Source: Pantoea eucrina (GTDB lineage Bacteria; Pseudomonadota; Gammaproteobacteria; Enterobacterales; Enterobacteriaceae). From it: DNA of 64,000 bases. Position numbers and translations under genes: made by a program. The stretch's first letter is position 1. Every line of letters starts with the position of its first letter. Below, one piece after another: positions 29,502 to 39,713 of this stretch. The notes under the pieces are model-generated. The model was not told where the DNA came from. It saw nothing but the letters and a program-made list of their open reading frames with translations, and made no database searches. The stretch is from assembly GCF_002095385.1 (NCBI RefSeq), contig NZ_MIPP01000003.1, forward strand, positions 111,562 to 175,561. The letters run 5' to 3'.

Positions 29502-30122
29502 TTAGCTAAATGGCCGCGTATCTCCGGCACCTGCGCGCACCACGACCGGCGTGTCTTCCGTCAGGTCGACAACCGTCGTCGGCTGTTGCCCCAGCGTGCC
29601 GCCATCGAGGATCAGATCGACCAGTTTTCCGATGCTGTGCTGGATCTCTTCCGGATCGGATTCCGTAAAGTCATTACCGGGCAGCATCAGTGATGTCGAC
29701 ATCATCGGCTCATTCAGTCGCTCAAGCAGCGCCAGCGCAACCGGATGCGAAGGCACGCGCAGCCCGATGGTTTTGCGTTTGTCATTCATCAGGCGGCGCG
29801 GCACCTCTTTCGTCGCCTTGAGAATAAAAGTGTAATTACCTGGGGTGTTGTTTTTCAGGATACGAAAGGCTGAGTTGTCGACCTGAGAGTAAACCGAAAG
29901 CTCTGAGAGGTCGCGACACATCAGCGTAAAGTTGTGGTTACCATCCAGCTGACGGATACGGCAGATACGTTCCATCGCGTTTTTTTCTTCCAGCCGGCAC
30001 CCCAGCGCATAGCCGGAGTCGGTGGGATAGACAATGACGCTGCCTTTATTGAGATAATCCACCGCCTGATTAATCAGGCGCGGCTGCGGGTTATCAGGAT
30101 GAATGTGAAAACGTTGACTCAT
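29502..30122 (-). CDS. yciO: YciO, YrdC/Sua5-family protein
   Basis: A 206-residue protein of identical length to E. coli YciO, in the Sua5/YrdC/YwlC family that makes threonylcarbamoyl-AMP for tRNA t6A; YciO itself has only weak or uncertain activity. Family motifs: VIVYPTDSGYALGC, KNNTPGNYTFILKATKEVP, KTIGLRVPSHPVALALLE and DGGTLGQQPTTVVDLT. It follows rnm in the same direction with a 21-base gap, so the two probably share a transcript. Confidence 0.95.
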   Translation of the reverse strand: MSQRFHIHPDNPQPRLINQAVDYLNKGSVIVYPTDSGYALGCRLEEKNAMERICRIRQLDGNHNFTLMCRDLSELSVYSQVDNSAFRILKNNTPGNYTFILKATKEVPRRLMNDKRKTIGLRVPSHPVALALLERLNEPMMSTSLMLPGNDFTESDPEEIQHSIGKLVDLILDGGTLGQQPTTVVDLTEDTPVVVRAGAGDTRPFS

Positions 30123-30143
30123 AAAAACCTCTTGTCATCTGTC

Positions 30144-31019
30144 TCAGGCAGTTGAAGCGGGGGCCAGAGCGGGAAAGCGTTCCCAGACGGGTTCAACGCC
30201 ACCCGGCAGCCAGAGTTTACGCCCCAGCTCAATCCAGGGACAGGGTTGGTGAAAGTCGGACCCCTGCGATGCTGCCAGTTGATTATCGCGCGCATAGCCT
30301 GCCAGCTGGGTGCGTTCGTTAGGCGGCTGCTGACACTGCGCCACCTCGATCGCGTCGCCTCCCGCTTGTGCGAAAAAGGCAATCAGCCGCTTCAGCCATT
30401 TTGCCGACAGGCCGTAGCGTCCCGGATGCGCCAGCACCGCGACGCCGCCGGAATGATGAATAGCTTCAATAGCTTGTTCAATTGTACACCATTGTGGTGG
30501 CACATAGCCGGTTTTGCCACGCGCCAGATAGTGTTTGAACACCTGGGCCATATTCTCAGCTTTACCCTGTTCAATCAGATAACGGGCAAAATGACCGCGC
30601 GTAATCACCCCACCCTGTGCCAGCCGCTGTGCGCCCGCCAGTGCGTCGGGGATGCGGGCCCGCTCCAGCCGTTCAGCAATCTGCAGCGCCCGCTCATAAC
30701 GACACTGGTGCTGCGCTGCCAGAAAGGCCTTAAGTGCCGGATGATCGCAATCGATATTCAGGCCTGCGATATGAATTTCGTGATTTTCCCACAGCGTGGA
30801 CGCTTCCAGACCGGCCAGCACTTTTATCGGCAGTTTCTGCTCCTGTGCAAACGCCTGCGCCTCAGCAACGCCCGCGACCGTATCGTGATCGGTAATGGCC
30901 AGCACGCCAACTTGCTTATCAACCGCGCGCTGAACCAGGGCCGCTGGGGTCAGCAATCCATCGGAGGCGCGGGTATGGCTGTGAAGATCGTAAAGCGGGA
31001 AACGGCTGATATCTGACAA
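30144..31019 (-). CDS. rnm: Rnm (RNase AM, YciV/TrpH), PHP-domain 5'-3' exoribonuclease
   Basis: A 291-residue PHP-family phosphoesterase (E. coli 293). RNase AM matures 5' ends of rRNAs and degrades short RNAs; it also removes 3'-phosphates from 3',5'-bisphosphonucleotides. Metal-binding motifs are visible: YDLHSHTRASDGLLTP, AITDHDTVAGVAEA, NHEIHIAGLNID, VLAHPGRYGLSAKW and GSDFHQP. The start codon is TTG at 31019 with GGAG six bases upstream. It is divergent from the trp operon. Confidence 0.93.
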   Translation of the reverse strand: MSDISRFPLYDLHSHTRASDGLLTPAALVQRAVDKQVGVLAITDHDTVAGVAEAQAFAQEQKLPIKVLAGLEASTLWENHEIHIAGLNIDCDHPALKAFLAAQHQCRYERALQIAERLERARIPDALAGAQRLAQGGVITRGHFARYLIEQGKAENMAQVFKHYLARGKTGYVPPQWCTIEQAIEAIHHSGGVAVLAHPGRYGLSAKWLKRLIAFFAQAGGDAIEVAQCQQPPNERTQLAGYARDNQLAASQGSDFHQPCPWIELGRKLWLPGGVEPVWERFPALAPASTA

Positions 31020-31088
31020 AGTAACTCCGGAGCACGGCTAAAAATCAGCGGGCATGATAGCGATTTTGTTGTTAACTGAGAAAGGGTA

Positions 31089-31127
31089 TTGACATTTTTC
31101 ACACGAACCAGTTAACTAGTACACAAG
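31089..31127 (+). promoter_or_regulatory. trp promoter and TrpR operator
   Basis: TTGACA (31089-31094) and TTAACT (31112-31117) are spaced 17 bases. Over the -10 lies CGAACCAGTTAACTAGTAC (31104 onward), a near match to the E. coli trp operator with the central palindrome AGTTAACT. TrpR with tryptophan should block initiation here. Confidence 0.9.
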
Positions 31128-31165
31128 TTCACACACAGTGGGTATCTGCCATGAGTCAGGTAGCA

Positions 31166-31231
31166 ATGCGGTTAACAGATAGCTGGCGTACGTCTTCCTG
31201 TAACGGGTGGCGTTATTGTGCACAAGCCTGA
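31166..31231 (+). CDS. trpL: Candidate trp leader peptide
   Basis: A 21-residue frame, MRLTDSWRTSSCNGWRYCAQ then one Ala, between the trp promoter and attenuator; an upstream in-frame ATG at 31151 would add five residues. AGG lies six bases before ATG 31166. SWRTS corresponds to the WWRTS of E. coli TrpL, but one of the paired Trp codons is AGC here, and the E. coli stop position reads TGT, so the frame runs on to a second, isolated Trp codon inside the attenuator. Ribosome stalling at Trp codon 7 (31184-31186) would still leave segment 2 free. Confidence 0.5.
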   Translation: MRLTDSWRTSSCNGWRYCAQA

Positions 31232-31276
31232 TTGCTGTGCAGATACCTGAGCCCGCCACCATGCGGGCTTTTTTTT
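31206..31276 (+). promoter_or_regulatory. trp transcription attenuator (segments 2-4 with terminator)
   Basis: GCCCGC-N6-GCGGGC followed by eight T (31251-31274) is the attenuator terminator (3:4). GGTGGCG at about 31206 complements CGCCACC at 31254-31260, giving the competing antiterminator (2:3). The layout is that of the enteric trp leader and ends 24 bases before trpE. Confidence 0.85.
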
Positions 31277-31299
31277 GAGCGAATTTCAGAGAAATTATC

Positions 31300-32862
31300 A
31301 TGGCAAATGCGAAACCTACATTGAAGTTGATTACCGGAAACGCACCCTATCGCGAAGATCCGGCCGCGGTGTTTCATCAACTGTGCGGCGCACGTCCGGC
31401 CACTCTGCTGCTTGAGTCTGCGGACATCGACAGCAAAAAAAATCTGAAAAGCCTGCTGATTGTTGATAGCGCACTGCGCATCAGCGCCCTTGGTCAGACC
31501 GTGTCTTTACAGGCGCTCTCTGAAAATGGCCGTGCCCTGCTGCCGTTGCTGGATGCCGCTCTGCCTGAGAGCGTAAAAATCGACGTTCGTCCGGATGGTC
31601 GTGAGCTGCATTTTGCTACGGCGAATGATGTACAGGATGAAGATTCGCGGCTAAAAGCCTTCTCGGTGTTTGATGCGCTGCGTCTGATTCCGCAACTGGT
31701 TAATACACCTGCCGATGAGCGTGAAGCGATGCTGCTGGGCGGACTGTTTGCTTACGACCTGGTCGCCGGCTTTGAAGCGCTGCCGGCGCTGCGCAACGAC
31801 CAGCGCTGTCCCGACTACTGCTTCTATCTGGCGGAAACGCTGCTGATTATCGACCACCAGCAGGGTGCAGCCCGCCTGCAGGCGAGCCTGTTTACGCCGT
31901 CAACCAGTGAGTTTCAGCGTCTGCAGAGCCGTATTGAGCAGCTGCACGGCCAGATGACACAGCCGGCGCCCGCCCTGCCGGTGCAGCGCGTGGAACAGAT
32001 GACGCTCAGCACCAGCCAGAGCGATGATGCTTACTGCGAGGTGGTGGCGTCGCTGCAGCAGGCTATCCGCATCGGTGAAATTTTCCAGGTCGTGCCGTCG
32101 CGCCGCTTCTCGCTACCCTGCCCGTCACCGCTTGCCGCTTATGAAACGCTGAAGAACAGCAATCCCAGCCCCTATATGTTCTTTATGCAGGATCGGGAAT
32201 TCGCCCTGTTTGGTGCCTCACCGGAAAGCTCGCTGAAGTATGACGCGCAGTCGCGCCAGATTGAGATCTACCCCATTGCCGGCACCCGCCCGCGCGGCCG
32301 CCATGCCGACGGCTCGCTGGATCGCGATCTCGACAGCCGTATCGAGCTGGAGATGCGTACCGATCATAAAGAGCTGGCCGAACATCTGATGCTGGTGGAT
32401 CTGGCGCGTAACGACCTTGCCCGTATCTGCAAACCCGGCAGTCGTTACGTTGCCGATCTGACCAAAGTTGACCGCTACTCTTTTGTTATGCATCTGGTCT
32501 CCCGCGTGGTCGGCACGCTGCGTGACGATCTGGATGTCCTGCACGCCTACCGCGCCTGTATGAATATGGGCACGCTGAGCGGCGCGCCTAAAGTACGCGC
32601 CATGCAGCTGATTGCTGAAAAAGAGGGCACGCGGCGCGGCAGTTACGGCGGTGCCGTGGGCTACTTCACGGCGACCGGCGATCTCGATACCTGCATCGTG
32701 ATCCGTTCCGCCTGGGTCGAAGAAGGTGTGGCTACCGTGCAGGCGGGTGCCGGCGTGGTGCTGGATTCTGTCCCGCAGGCTGAAGCGGATGAAAGCCGCA
32801 ACAAAGCACGCGCAGTTCTGCGCGCTATCGCAACCGCGCACCACTGCAAGGAGATGTTCTGA
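31300..32862 (+). CDS. trpE: Anthranilate synthase component I
   Basis: A 520-residue enzyme, same length as E. coli TrpE, making anthranilate from chorismate with ammonia supplied by Trp[21 protein letters not shown] holds the tryptophan feedback site; the chorismate-binding domain shows [20 protein letters not shown], the [10 protein letters not shown] segment and [16 protein letters not shown]. First gene of trpEGDCBA. Its TGA overlaps the trpG ATG by one base. Confidence 0.98.
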   Translation: MANAKPTLKLITGNAPYREDPAAVFHQLCGARPATLLLESADIDSKKNLKSLLIVDSALRISALGQTVSLQALSENGRALLPLLDAALPESVKIDVRPDGRELHFATANDVQDEDSRLKAFSVFDALRLIPQLVNTPADEREAMLLGGLFAYDLVAGFEALPALRNDQRCPDYCFYLAETLLIIDHQQGAARLQASLFTPSTSEFQRLQSRIEQLHGQMTQPAPALPVQRVEQMTLSTSQSDDAYCEVVASLQQAIRIGEIFQVVPSRRFSLPCPSPLAAYETLKNSNPSPYMFFMQDREFALFGASPESSLKYDAQSRQIEIYPIAGTRPRGRHADGSLDRDLDSRIELEMRTDHKELAEHLMLVDLARNDLARICKPGSRYVADLTKVDRYSFVMHLVSRVVGTLRDDLDVLHAYRACMNMGTLSGAPKVRAMQLIAEKEGTRRGSYGGAVGYFTATGDLDTCIVIRSAWVEEGVATVQAGAGVVLDSVPQAEADESRNKARAVLRAIATAHHCKEMF

Positions 32863-33443
32863 TGGCTGATATCCTGCTGCTCGATAATATCGACTCGTTT
32901 ACCTATAACCTGGTGGATCAGCTGCGCAGCTTTGGTCACAACGTAGTGATCTACCGCAACAGCGTGCCGGCTGAGACGCTGATTGCGCGGCTGCAGCAGA
33001 TGGAAAATCCGGTGCTGATGCTGTCACCCGGTCCTGGCGCGCCAGCTGATGCGGGCTGTATGCCAGCCCTGCTGCAGGCGCTGCGCGGCCAGCTGCCCAT
33101 TATCGGTATCTGTCTGGGTCATCAGGCTATCGTTGAAGCGTATGGCGGCCACGTGGGCCAGGCGGGTGAAATTCTGCATGGTAAGGCGTCTGCGGTAGAG
33201 CATGACGGCAGCGCGATGTTCAGCGGCCTGAGTAATCCGCTGCCGGTGGCACGTTATCACTCGCTGGTGGGGAGTAATACGCCCGCTGAGCTGACGGTTA
33301 ACGCCAGCTACAACGGCATGGTCATGGCCGTGCGGCATGATGCCGATCGCGTCTGCGGCTTTCAGTTCCATCCTGAATCGATTCTCACCACCCAGGGCGC
33401 ACGCCTGCTTGAGCAGACGCTGGCCTGGGCGCTGGCGCAGTAA
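32862..33443 (+). CDS. trpG: Anthranilate synthase component II (glutamine amidotransferase)
   Basis: A 193-residue stand-alone class I glutamine amidotransferase. The catalytic triad is visible: Cys in [12 protein letters not shown], His and Glu in [17 protein letters not shown] forms the oxyanion loop. In E. coli TrpG is fused to TrpD; here the frame stops at 33443, and trpD has its own start 13 bases later. The split form is the rule in Serratia and, I believe, Erwiniaceae. Confidence 0.97.
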   Translation: MADILLLDNIDSFTYNLVDQLRSFGHNVVIYRNSVPAETLIARLQQMENPVLMLSPGPGAPADAGCMPALLQALRGQLPIIGICLGHQAIVEAYGGHVGQAGEILHGKASAVEHDGSAMFSGLSNPLPVARYHSLVGSNTPAELTVNASYNGMVMAVRHDADRVCGFQFHPESILTTQGARLLEQTLAWALAQ

Positions 33444-33456
33444 CAGGGAGATAAAG

Positions 33457-34455
33457 ATGCAAACTATTCTGGAAAAACTGTATCAGGCGCAAACGCTGAG
33501 CCAGGCGGAGAGCCACCAGCTGTTCAGCGCCATTATTACCGGTCAGCTGGAGCCCACTCAGCTGGCCGCAGCGCTGATTGCCATGAAAGTGCGCGGCGAG
33601 CAGCCACAGGAGATAGCCGGCGCCGCATCGGCGCTGCTGGCTGATGCCAAACCTTTCCCGCGTCCTGACTATGCGTTTGCTGATATCGTCGGCACCGGAG
33701 GCGACGGCAGTAACAGCATTAATATCTCGACCGCCAGCGCGTTTGTGGCCGCAACCTGCGGCCTTAAAGTGGCCAAACATGGTAATCGCAGCGTCTCCAG
33801 CAAATCCGGCTCCTCCGATCTGCTGGCAGCGTTTGGTATTAATCTGGACATGCCCGCGCAGCAGGCGCGCCAGGCGCTGGACGATCTTAATGTCTGTTTC
33901 CTGTTTGCGCCGCAGTACCATACCGGCTTTCGTCACGCGATGCCGGTGCGTCAGCAGCTGAAATCGCGCACGCTGTTCAACGTGCTCGGCCCGCTGATCA
34001 ATCCGGCCCGACCGCCGCTGGCGGTGATTGGCGTGTACAGCCCGGAGCTGGTGCTGCCCATCGCGCAAACGCTGAAGGTGCTCGGCTATCAGCGGGCCGC
34101 TGTGGTCCACGGCGGCGGAATGGATGAGGTCGCTCTGCACAGCGCCACGCAGGTGGCTGAGCTGCGCGAAGGGGAAATTACCTGCTATCAGCTGACGCCG
34201 GATGACTTTGGTTTTGGCATGCATGACAAAGAGGCGCTGGCGGGCGGGACGCCGGAAGAAAACCGTGACATTCTGACCCGTTTACTTCAGGGTAAAGGAG
34301 AGCCCGCGCATGAGCAGGCGGTCGCCGTTAACGTGGCGATGCTGCTGAAAGTGTTTGGTCATGAAGACCTGCGCGACAACGCGGAGCGGGCCATTGCCGC
34401 GATTCGCAGCGGACAGGCTTATGAGCGCGTGGTTGCACTGGCAGCGAGAGGATGA
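33457..34455 (+). CDS. trpD: Anthranilate phosphoribosyltransferase
   Basis: A 332-residue enzyme joining anthranilate and PRPP. The PRPP-binding loop [20 protein letters not shown], the [15 protein letters not shown] segment, and the metal site MDEVALHS are visible. A frame reaching back to 33337 would overlap trpG by more than 100 bases; ATG 33457 is chosen because AGGGAG lies seven bases upstream and [15 protein letters not shown] fits the family. It ends two bases before the trpC ATG. Confidence 0.97.
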   Translation: MQTILEKLYQAQTLSQAESHQLFSAIITGQLEPTQLAAALIAMKVRGEQPQEIAGAASALLADAKPFPRPDYAFADIVGTGGDGSNSINISTASAFVAATCGLKVAKHGNRSVSSKSGSSDLLAAFGINLDMPAQQARQALDDLNVCFLFAPQYHTGFRHAMPVRQQLKSRTLFNVLGPLINPARPPLAVIGVYSPELVLPIAQTLKVLGYQRAAVVHGGGMDEVALHSATQVAELREGEITCYQLTPDDFGFGMHDKEALAGGTPEENRDILTRLLQGKGEPAHEQAVAVNVAMLLKVFGHEDLRDNAERAIAAIRSGQAYERVVALAARG

Positions 34456-34456
34456 G

Positions 34457-35824
34457 ATGAGTATTAAAGGCACCGTATTAGAGAAAATTGTGCAGGATAA
34501 GGCGATCTGGATAGCAGAGCGTCAGCAGCAGCAGCCGCTGGAGACATTCCACCCGGAACTGCAGCCGGCAACGCGCTCTTTTTATGACGCCCTGCGCGGC
34601 ACCCGCACCGTTTTTATCCTTGAGTGTAAAAAAGCGTCACCGTCAAAAGGGATGATCCGCGAGGATTTCGATCCTGCCGCCATCGCCGCCGTCTATCGTC
34701 ATCACGCGTCTGCCATTTCGGTTCTGACGGATGAGAAATATTTTCAGGGTGACTTCGCTTTTCTGCCGATTGTCAGCGCGGCGGTGACCCAGCCCGTGCT
34801 GTGCAAAGATTTTATCATCGACCCCTATCAGATCTACCTGGCGCGCCACTACCAGGCGGACGCCATCCTGCTGATGCTCTCCGTACTGGATGATGAACAG
34901 TACCGGCAGCTCGCCGCAGTGGCTCACAGCCTGAACATGGGCATCCTGACCGAAGTCAGCAATGAGGCGGAGCTGGAACGGGCGATTGCCCTCGACGCTC
35001 AGGTGGTGGGCATCAACAACCGCGACCTGCGCGATCTTTCGATCGATCTTAACCGCACCCGCGAGCTGGCACCGCGCCTCAGTCACGGCGTCACGGTCAT
35101 CAGTGAATCCGGTATTCATAATTATGCGCAGGTGCGTGAGCTGAGCCGCTTTGCTAACGGTTTTCTCATCGGCTCGGCGCTGATGGAAGAGGCTGACCTG
35201 GCAGCTGCGGTACGTCGCGTGCTGCTGGGTGATAATAAAGTGTGCGGCCTGACGCAGCCGGAAGCGGCGCGCGCCGCCAGTGAAGCGGGAGCCCTGTATG
35301 GCGGTCTGATTTTTGCTGAAGGCTCACCGCGCAAAATCGATACTGTCCAGGCACACCGCGTGATGGCCGCAGCGCCGCTGCGCTATGTGGGCGTGTTTCG
35401 TAATGCGCCGGTTGGTGACGTTGTCACGCTGGCGGTAGAGCTGAATCTGGCAGCAGTGCAGTTGCATGGCGCCGAAGATCGCGACTATGTTGCCACGCTG
35501 CGTCAGGCGCTACCGGCCCGGATACAAATCTGGAAAGCGCTGAGTGTCAAAGAGAGCCTGCCGGCGCGCGACTGGCCGCACGTTGATCGCTACGTGTTTG
35601 ATAATGGCCAGGGCGGCAGCGGGCAGCAGTTTGACTGGTCGCTGCTGCAGGGAGAGTCGCTGGACAACGTGCTGCTGGCTGGCGGTCTCGCCGCTGATAA
35701 CTGCGTGACGGCAGCCCAGCTGGGCTGCGCTGGTCTTGATTTTAACTCCGGCGTGGAGTCCGCCCCTGGCATAAAAGATGCCGGCAAAATTGCTGCGGTA
35801 TTTACCACATTACGCGCTTACTAA
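34457..35824 (+). CDS. trpC: Indole-3-glycerol phosphate synthase / phosphoribosylanthranilate isomerase
   Basis: A 455-residue two-domain protein (E. coli 453). Residues 1 to about 255 form the IGPS barrel ([44 protein letters not shown]); the rest is the PRAI (TrpF) barrel ([48 protein letters not shown]). It performs two successive steps of tryptophan synthesis. The ATG at 34457 overlaps the trpD end closely, so a longer frame inside trpD is ignored. Confidence 0.98.
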   Translation: MSIKGTVLEKIVQDKAIWIAERQQQQPLETFHPELQPATRSFYDALRGTRTVFILECKKASPSKGMIREDFDPAAIAAVYRHHASAISVLTDEKYFQGDFAFLPIVSAAVTQPVLCKDFIIDPYQIYLARHYQADAILLMLSVLDDEQYRQLAAVAHSLNMGILTEVSNEAELERAIALDAQVVGINNRDLRDLSIDLNRTRELAPRLSHGVTVISESGIHNYAQVRELSRFANGFLIGSALMEEADLAAAVRRVLLGDNKVCGLTQPEAARAASEAGALYGGLIFAEGSPRKIDTVQAHRVMAAAPLRYVGVFRNAPVGDVVTLAVELNLAAVQLHGAEDRDYVATLRQALPARIQIWKALSVKESLPARDWPHVDRYVFDNGQGGSGQQFDWSLLQGESLDNVLLAGGLAADNCVTAAQLGCAGLDFNSGVESAPGIKDAGKIAAVFTTLRAY

Positions 35825-35831
35825 TGTTGCT

Positions 35832-35849
35832 GGCCCGCCAGTGCGGGCC
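35832..35849 (+). repeat. Hairpin in the trpC-trpB gap
   Basis: GGCCCGC / GCGGGCC with a CAGT loop, in the 43-base gap between trpC and trpB. No T run follows, so it is not a terminator; it may stabilise mRNA or delay ribosomes. Confidence 0.5.
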
Positions 35850-35867
35850 GTTGAGGAAAGATCAATT

Positions 35868-37061
35868 ATGTCGACGTTATTGAATCCCTATTTTGGTGAA
35901 TTTGGCGGCCAGTACGTTCCGCAAATCCTGATGCCGGCTCTGCGCCAGCTGGAAGCTGCTTTTGTTGAAGCGCAGCGCGATCCTGAGTTTCAGCAGGAGT
36001 TTACCGATCTGCTGAAAAATTACGCTGGTCGTCCGACGGCGCTGACCCTGTGCCGTAATCTGACTCAGGGGACGAAAACCCGCCTCTATCTGAAGCGCGA
36101 AGATCTGCTGCATGGCGGCGCGCATAAAACCAATCAGGTACTGGGTCAGGCGCTGCTGGCAAAGCGAATGGGGAAAAATGAGATCATTGCGGAAACCGGC
36201 GCCGGCCAGCATGGTGTCGCCTCCGCGCTCGCCTGCGCGCTGCTCGGCATGAAGTGCCGTATTTATATGGGGGCGAAAGATGTTGAGCGTCAGTCTCCCA
36301 ATGTGTTCCGGATGCGGTTGATGGGCGCGGAAGTGATCCCGGTTCACAGCGGCTCAGCTACGCTGAAAGATGCCTGTAACGAGGCGCTGCGCGACTGGTC
36401 AGGCAGCTATGAGACCGCACACTATATGCTGGGAACCGCAGCAGGTCCGCACCCCTTCCCGACCATCGTGCGCGAATTCCAGCGTATGATCGGCGAAGAG
36501 ACCAAAGCGCAGATCCTCGAAGCGGAAGGCCGCCTGCCCGATGCCGTGCTGGCGTGCGTAGGCGGCGGCTCCAATGCGATTGGCATGTTTGCTGATTTCA
36601 TTGAAGAGAGCAGCGTGGGCCTGATTGGTATTGAACCCGCTGGCCACGGTATTGAAAGCGGCGAGCACGGCGCGCCACTGAAGCACGGCCGGGTTGGTAT
36701 CTATTTTGGTATGAAAGCGCCAATGATGCAGACCGAAGAGGGCCAGATTGAAGAGTCTTATTCTATCTCCGCCGGCCTCGACTTTCCGTCAGTTGGTCCG
36801 CAGCACGCGCATCTGAACAGCATCGGGCGCGCAGAGTATGTCTCCATTACCGATGATGAAGCGCTCGACGCGTTTAAAGCGCTGTGCCGCGCAGAAGGGA
36901 TTATTCCGGCCCTGGAATCGTCACATGCGCTGGCCCATGCGCTGAAAATGATGCGGGCAAATCCGGAAAAAGAGCAGCTGCTGGTGGTTAACCTTTCCGG
37001 TCGCGGCGATAAAGATATTTTCACGGTTCACGATCTGCTTAAAGCGAAAGGAGAGATTTGA
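35868..37061 (+). CDS. trpB: Tryptophan synthase beta subunit
   Basis: A 397-residue PLP enzyme, same length as E. coli TrpB, condensing indole with serine. The PLP lysine is in [15 protein letters not shown], the glutamate loop in AETGAGQHG, and the PLP phosphate-binding loop in [15 protein letters not shown] 35868 has GAGGAAAG upstream; an earlier frame inside trpC is not supported. The stop overlaps the trpA ATG by one base, matching the coupled expression of the alpha2beta2 complex. Confidence 0.98.
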   Translation: MSTLLNPYFGEFGGQYVPQILMPALRQLEAAFVEAQRDPEFQQEFTDLLKNYAGRPTALTLCRNLTQGTKTRLYLKREDLLHGGAHKTNQVLGQALLAKRMGKNEIIAETGAGQHGVASALACALLGMKCRIYMGAKDVERQSPNVFRMRLMGAEVIPVHSGSATLKDACNEALRDWSGSYETAHYMLGTAAGPHPFPTIVREFQRMIGEETKAQILEAEGRLPDAVLACVGGGSNAIGMFADFIEESSVGLIGIEPAGHGIESGEHGAPLKHGRVGIYFGMKAPMMQTEEGQIEESYSISAGLDFPSVGPQHAHLNSIGRAEYVSITDDEALDAFKALCRAEGIIPALESSHALAHALKMMRANPEKEQLLVVNLSGRGDKDIFTVHDLLKAKGEI

Positions 37062-37864
37062 TGGAGCGTTATAATCAGCTGTTTTCACGCCTGTCAGCGC
37101 GTCAGGAAGGCGCGTTTGTCCCTTTTGTTACGCTGGGCGATCCCTCTCCGGAGCTCTCACTGCAGATTATTGATACGCTGGTTGAAGGCGGCGCTGATGC
37201 GCTGGAGCTGGGGATCCCTTTCTCCGATCCGCTGGCAGATGGACCCACCATTCAGAGCGCCACGCTGCGGGCTTTTGCGGCCGGCACCACGGTGGCGCAA
37301 TGCTTTGAAATGCTGCAGGTAGTGCGGCAGAAATACCCCGATCTGCCCATTGGTTTACTGATGTACGCTAATCTGGTGTTCAGCCGCGGCATCGATACGT
37401 TCTATGCGCAGTGTGCCGCCGCGGGCGTCGACTCGGTACTGGTCGCTGATGTGCCAGTTGAAGAGTCAGCCCCCTTCCGCCAGGCTGCGCTGCGTCACAA
37501 CATTGCGCCGATTTTTATCTGCCCGCCTAATGCCAGCGATGACCTGCTGCGTGAACTGGCTCAGCATGGCCGCGGTTACACTTATCTGCTGTCGCGCGCA
37601 GGGGTGACCGGTGCTGAAAACCGCGCCAGTCAGCCGCTTCACCATCTGATTGATAAACTGCGTGAGTTTCAGGCGCCGCCTGCCCTGCAGGGGTTCGGCA
37701 TCTCCGAGCCGGAGCAGGTACGTGAAGCGATTGCTGCAGGCGCAGCGGGAGCGATCTCCGGTTCCGCCATTGTACGCATCATTGAGAAAAATCAGCGCGA
37801 CCCGGCAACGCTGCTGCGTGAGCTGAAAGCCTTTGTCAGCGGCCTGAAAGCGGCCACCCGCTAA
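37061..37864 (+). CDS. trpA: Tryptophan synthase alpha subunit
   Basis: A 267-residue TIM barrel (E. coli 268) that cleaves indole-3-glycerol phosphate and channels indole to TrpB. Catalytic Glu and Asp are in [32 protein letters not shown] and [10 protein letters not shown] are phosphate-binding parts. AAAGGAGAG lies before ATG 37061. Last gene of the operon, followed by a long terminator. Confidence 0.98.
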   Translation: MERYNQLFSRLSARQEGAFVPFVTLGDPSPELSLQIIDTLVEGGADALELGIPFSDPLADGPTIQSATLRAFAAGTTVAQCFEMLQVVRQKYPDLPIGLLMYANLVFSRGIDTFYAQCAAAGVDSVLVADVPVEESAPFRQAALRHNIAPIFICPPNASDDLLRELAQHGRGYTYLLSRAGVTGAENRASQPLHHLIDKLREFQAPPALQGFGISEPEQVREAIAAGAAGAISGSAIVRIIEKNQRDPATLLRELKAFVSGLKAATR

Positions 37865-37869
37865 TCGCT

Positions 37870-37906
37870 GTGGCTCCGTCACTCCGACGGGGCCACACTC
37901 TTTTTT
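37870..37906 (+). terminator. trp operon terminator
   Basis: Eleven-base-pair stem GTGGCTCCGTC / GACGGGGCCAC (one G-T pair) followed shortly by six T, six bases after the trpA stop. Confidence 0.85.
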
Positions 37907-38050
37907 CCGCCATCCCCATCCTTTCTGCCTGAGCGCCAGCTTTTTTCACTTTTTCTCTGCCAGCAGGTTGCCGATTATTCAGGGCCGACCCACACTTAAA
38001 TGCGCCGTTGCGTTACGGTGTGAATCCATCTATGACAGGGAGATAACCAA

Positions 38051-38365
38051 ATGAAATTGTTCAAGGTCGTTGCGGGAATTTTTATGGCTGCATTTGTGGC
38101 ACTGACACTGAGCGCCTGTGCGCCAACGCCAACCAAAGAAGGCACCGGCGGTTATATTGATGACACCGTCATCACCACGAAAGTAAAAGCGCAGCTGCTG
38201 AATGATGAAGCGCTGAAATCTACAGAAATCAATGTTGAAACGTTCAAAGGTAAGGTTCAGCTGAGCGGGTTTGTCAGCTCGCCACAGATGGCTAACCGCG
38301 CCGTTTCCGTTACGCGCAGCGTGGCAGGCGTGAAGTCTGTTGTTAATAATATGCAGATCAAGTAA
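38051..38365 (+). CDS. BON-domain lipoprotein
   Basis: A 104-residue protein with a lipoprotein signal (MKLFKVVAGIFMAAFVALTL, lipobox LSAC, cysteine 23) and one BON domain: YIDDTVITTKVKAQLLND, then VETFKGKVQLSGFVSSPQMA and VKSVVNNMQIK. BON domains bind membranes or phospholipid; OsmY and DolP are relatives, but each has two. It should sit in the periplasm on a membrane. GGGAG precedes the start. It replaces the yciGFE genes that follow trpA in E. coli. Exact function unknown. Confidence 0.85.
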   Translation: MKLFKVVAGIFMAAFVALTLSACAPTPTKEGTGGYIDDTVITTKVKAQLLNDEALKSTEINVETFKGKVQLSGFVSSPQMANRAVSVTRSVAGVKSVVNNMQIK

Positions 38366-38370
38366 TACCA

Positions 38371-38396
38371 AAAGGGCGGCCGGCAGGTCGCCCTTC
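38371..38396. terminator. Terminator between BON lipoprotein and ompW
   Basis: AAGGGCG / CGCCCTT with a loop holding CCGGCAGG, followed by CTTCTT; between convergent genes, so it may work in both directions (four A upstream give T on the minus strand). Confidence 0.7.
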
Positions 38397-38403
38397 TTCT
38401 GCC

Positions 38404-39036
38404 TCAGAAGCGATAGCCTGCACCAAAGAAAAAGACAAACGGATCGATACGCGTATTAATATTCTGCTGTACGCCCTGATGTCTGAATTTCACTTCAGTA
38501 TCAATATCCATGTACCACAGCGAAGCATTCAGCATCCAGTCACGGTTAATCTGATAATCGAGCCCCACCTGACCCGCAATGCCCCAGGAGTCTTTAACGC
38601 TCAGATCGCTGAGCTGTGCATCCCTGGCGGTCTGATTCAGCTTTGCGTCAAAAAAGGTGGTGTAATTGATGCCAACGCCCGCATAAGGACGTACCGCGCT
38701 GTTACTGTCGAGGAAATAGTATTGCGCCATCAGCGTGGGCGGCAGCTGACGCACCGTGGCCAGGTTACCGGTCGGACCAAGACCGACTTTATGACGAAAC
38801 GGTGTGGCAGCCAGCAGCTCAATTCCGATATGGTCGGTTGCCATCCAGGTGAATGTCAGCCCCAGCTGCGTATCATTATCGACGCGGAATTCACCCATGT
38901 TCAGCACATTATCTGACCCCTCTGTCGGACGGACCGTTGCCGTACCGGCGCGCATAAAAAAGTCACCCGCCTGATGAGCCAGCGCCAGCTGTGGTATCGC
39001 CATCGCCAGGAACAGTGCGCATTTTGCCAGTTTCAT
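38404..39036 (-). CDS. ompW: Outer membrane protein OmpW
   Basis: A 210-residue eight-stranded barrel precursor (E. coli 212). Signal peptide MKLAKCALFLAMAIPQLALA is cleaved before HQAGDFF; the mature part shows MRAGTATVRPTEGSDNVLN, LLAATPFRHKVG, PPTLMAQYYFLD, GVGINYTTFFD, DSWGIAGQVGLDYQINRDW and the terminal aromatic signature GAGYRF. OmpW forms a narrow hydrophobic channel. Of two adjacent ATGs (39039, 39036), the second has the better spacing from GGAG. Confidence 0.95.
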   Translation of the reverse strand: MKLAKCALFLAMAIPQLALAHQAGDFFMRAGTATVRPTEGSDNVLNMGEFRVDNDTQLGLTFTWMATDHIGIELLAATPFRHKVGLGPTGNLATVRQLPPTLMAQYYFLDSNSAVRPYAGVGINYTTFFDAKLNQTARDAQLSDLSVKDSWGIAGQVGLDYQINRDWMLNASLWYMDIDTEVKFRHQGVQQNINTRIDPFVFFFGAGYRF

Positions 39037-39268
39037 CATCACTCCTTTGCCTGAATTAAAATTTTTCGCGGCACAGATGTAACGGTTTTCAGCGCAGATT
39101 TCATTAACTGGCTGGCAGAACAAATGCTTAGTTAACAATGAATTGACACAGATAAAATTTGCCAGCGCGAAAAAAGATCAAAAACAGGTTGATGAAGTTT
39201 CATGACGTGATTACTTTGCTGATCCCGAGTGATTTTGGTTCGATGCCTCAGGAGTGGCGGGCGATCAG

Positions 39269-39664
39269 ATGAGCGATATAACTAACCCTTGTATGACCTG
39301 TGGCGCCTGCTGCGCCTATTTTCGCGTTTCCTTTTACTGGGCTGAAGCCGATGATGCCGGTGGCGCAGTGCCAGCCGAACTCACCGAGCCGCTAAACCTG
39401 CTGATGCGCAATATGCGCGGCACCAGCGATCGCACGCCGCGCTGCGTTGCTCTGCAGGGCGAGCCCGGTAGCTGCGTCTCCTGCGGTATCTATGAGCAGC
39501 GCCCCTCTCCCTGCCGTGAATTTGCGATGTCCGGGGAAAATGGCGTCGTTAACGAAGCCTGCGACCGTGCCCGCGCCCGCCATGGATTACCTGCCCTTTT
39601 TCACCCTTCTTTACCTGACATGACAGAAAGTTATGGTATTCCGGGTGCCAGCCTGACCGCTTAG
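39269..39664 (+). CDS. ykgJ: YkgJ-family cysteine cluster protein
   Basis: A 131-residue cytoplasmic protein of the YkgJ/YkgJ-like zinc- or iron-chelating family. [19 protein letters not shown] and [19 protein letters not shown] cysteines, with [11 protein letters not shown] and [14 protein letters not shown], match E. coli YkgJ closely. The cysteine pattern (CxxCGxCC, CxxCxIY, PCR) suggests binding of a metal cluster; role unknown. ATG 39269 is taken; a GTG at 39254 in the same frame is possible. A terminator follows. Confidence 0.85.
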   Translation: MSDITNPCMTCGACCAYFRVSFYWAEADDAGGAVPAELTEPLNLLMRNMRGTSDRTPRCVALQGEPGSCVSCGIYEQRPSPCREFAMSGENGVVNEACDRARARHGLPALFHPSLPDMTESYGIPGASLTA

Positions 39665-39677
39665 CATGTACAATCGC

Positions 39678-39701
39678 CGGGTTAATTAACCCGGTTTTTT
39701 T
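39678..39701 (+). terminator. Terminator after ykgJ
   Basis: Self-complementary CCGGGTTAATTAACCCGG followed by seven T, between ykgJ and yciC. Confidence 0.8.
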
Positions 39702-39713
39702 CAAGGAGTGTAC

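Noticed and set aside
33385..34224. 279-codon minus-strand frame inside trpD
   Set aside because: Antisense to trpD within a compact operon; composition typical of a shadow frame.
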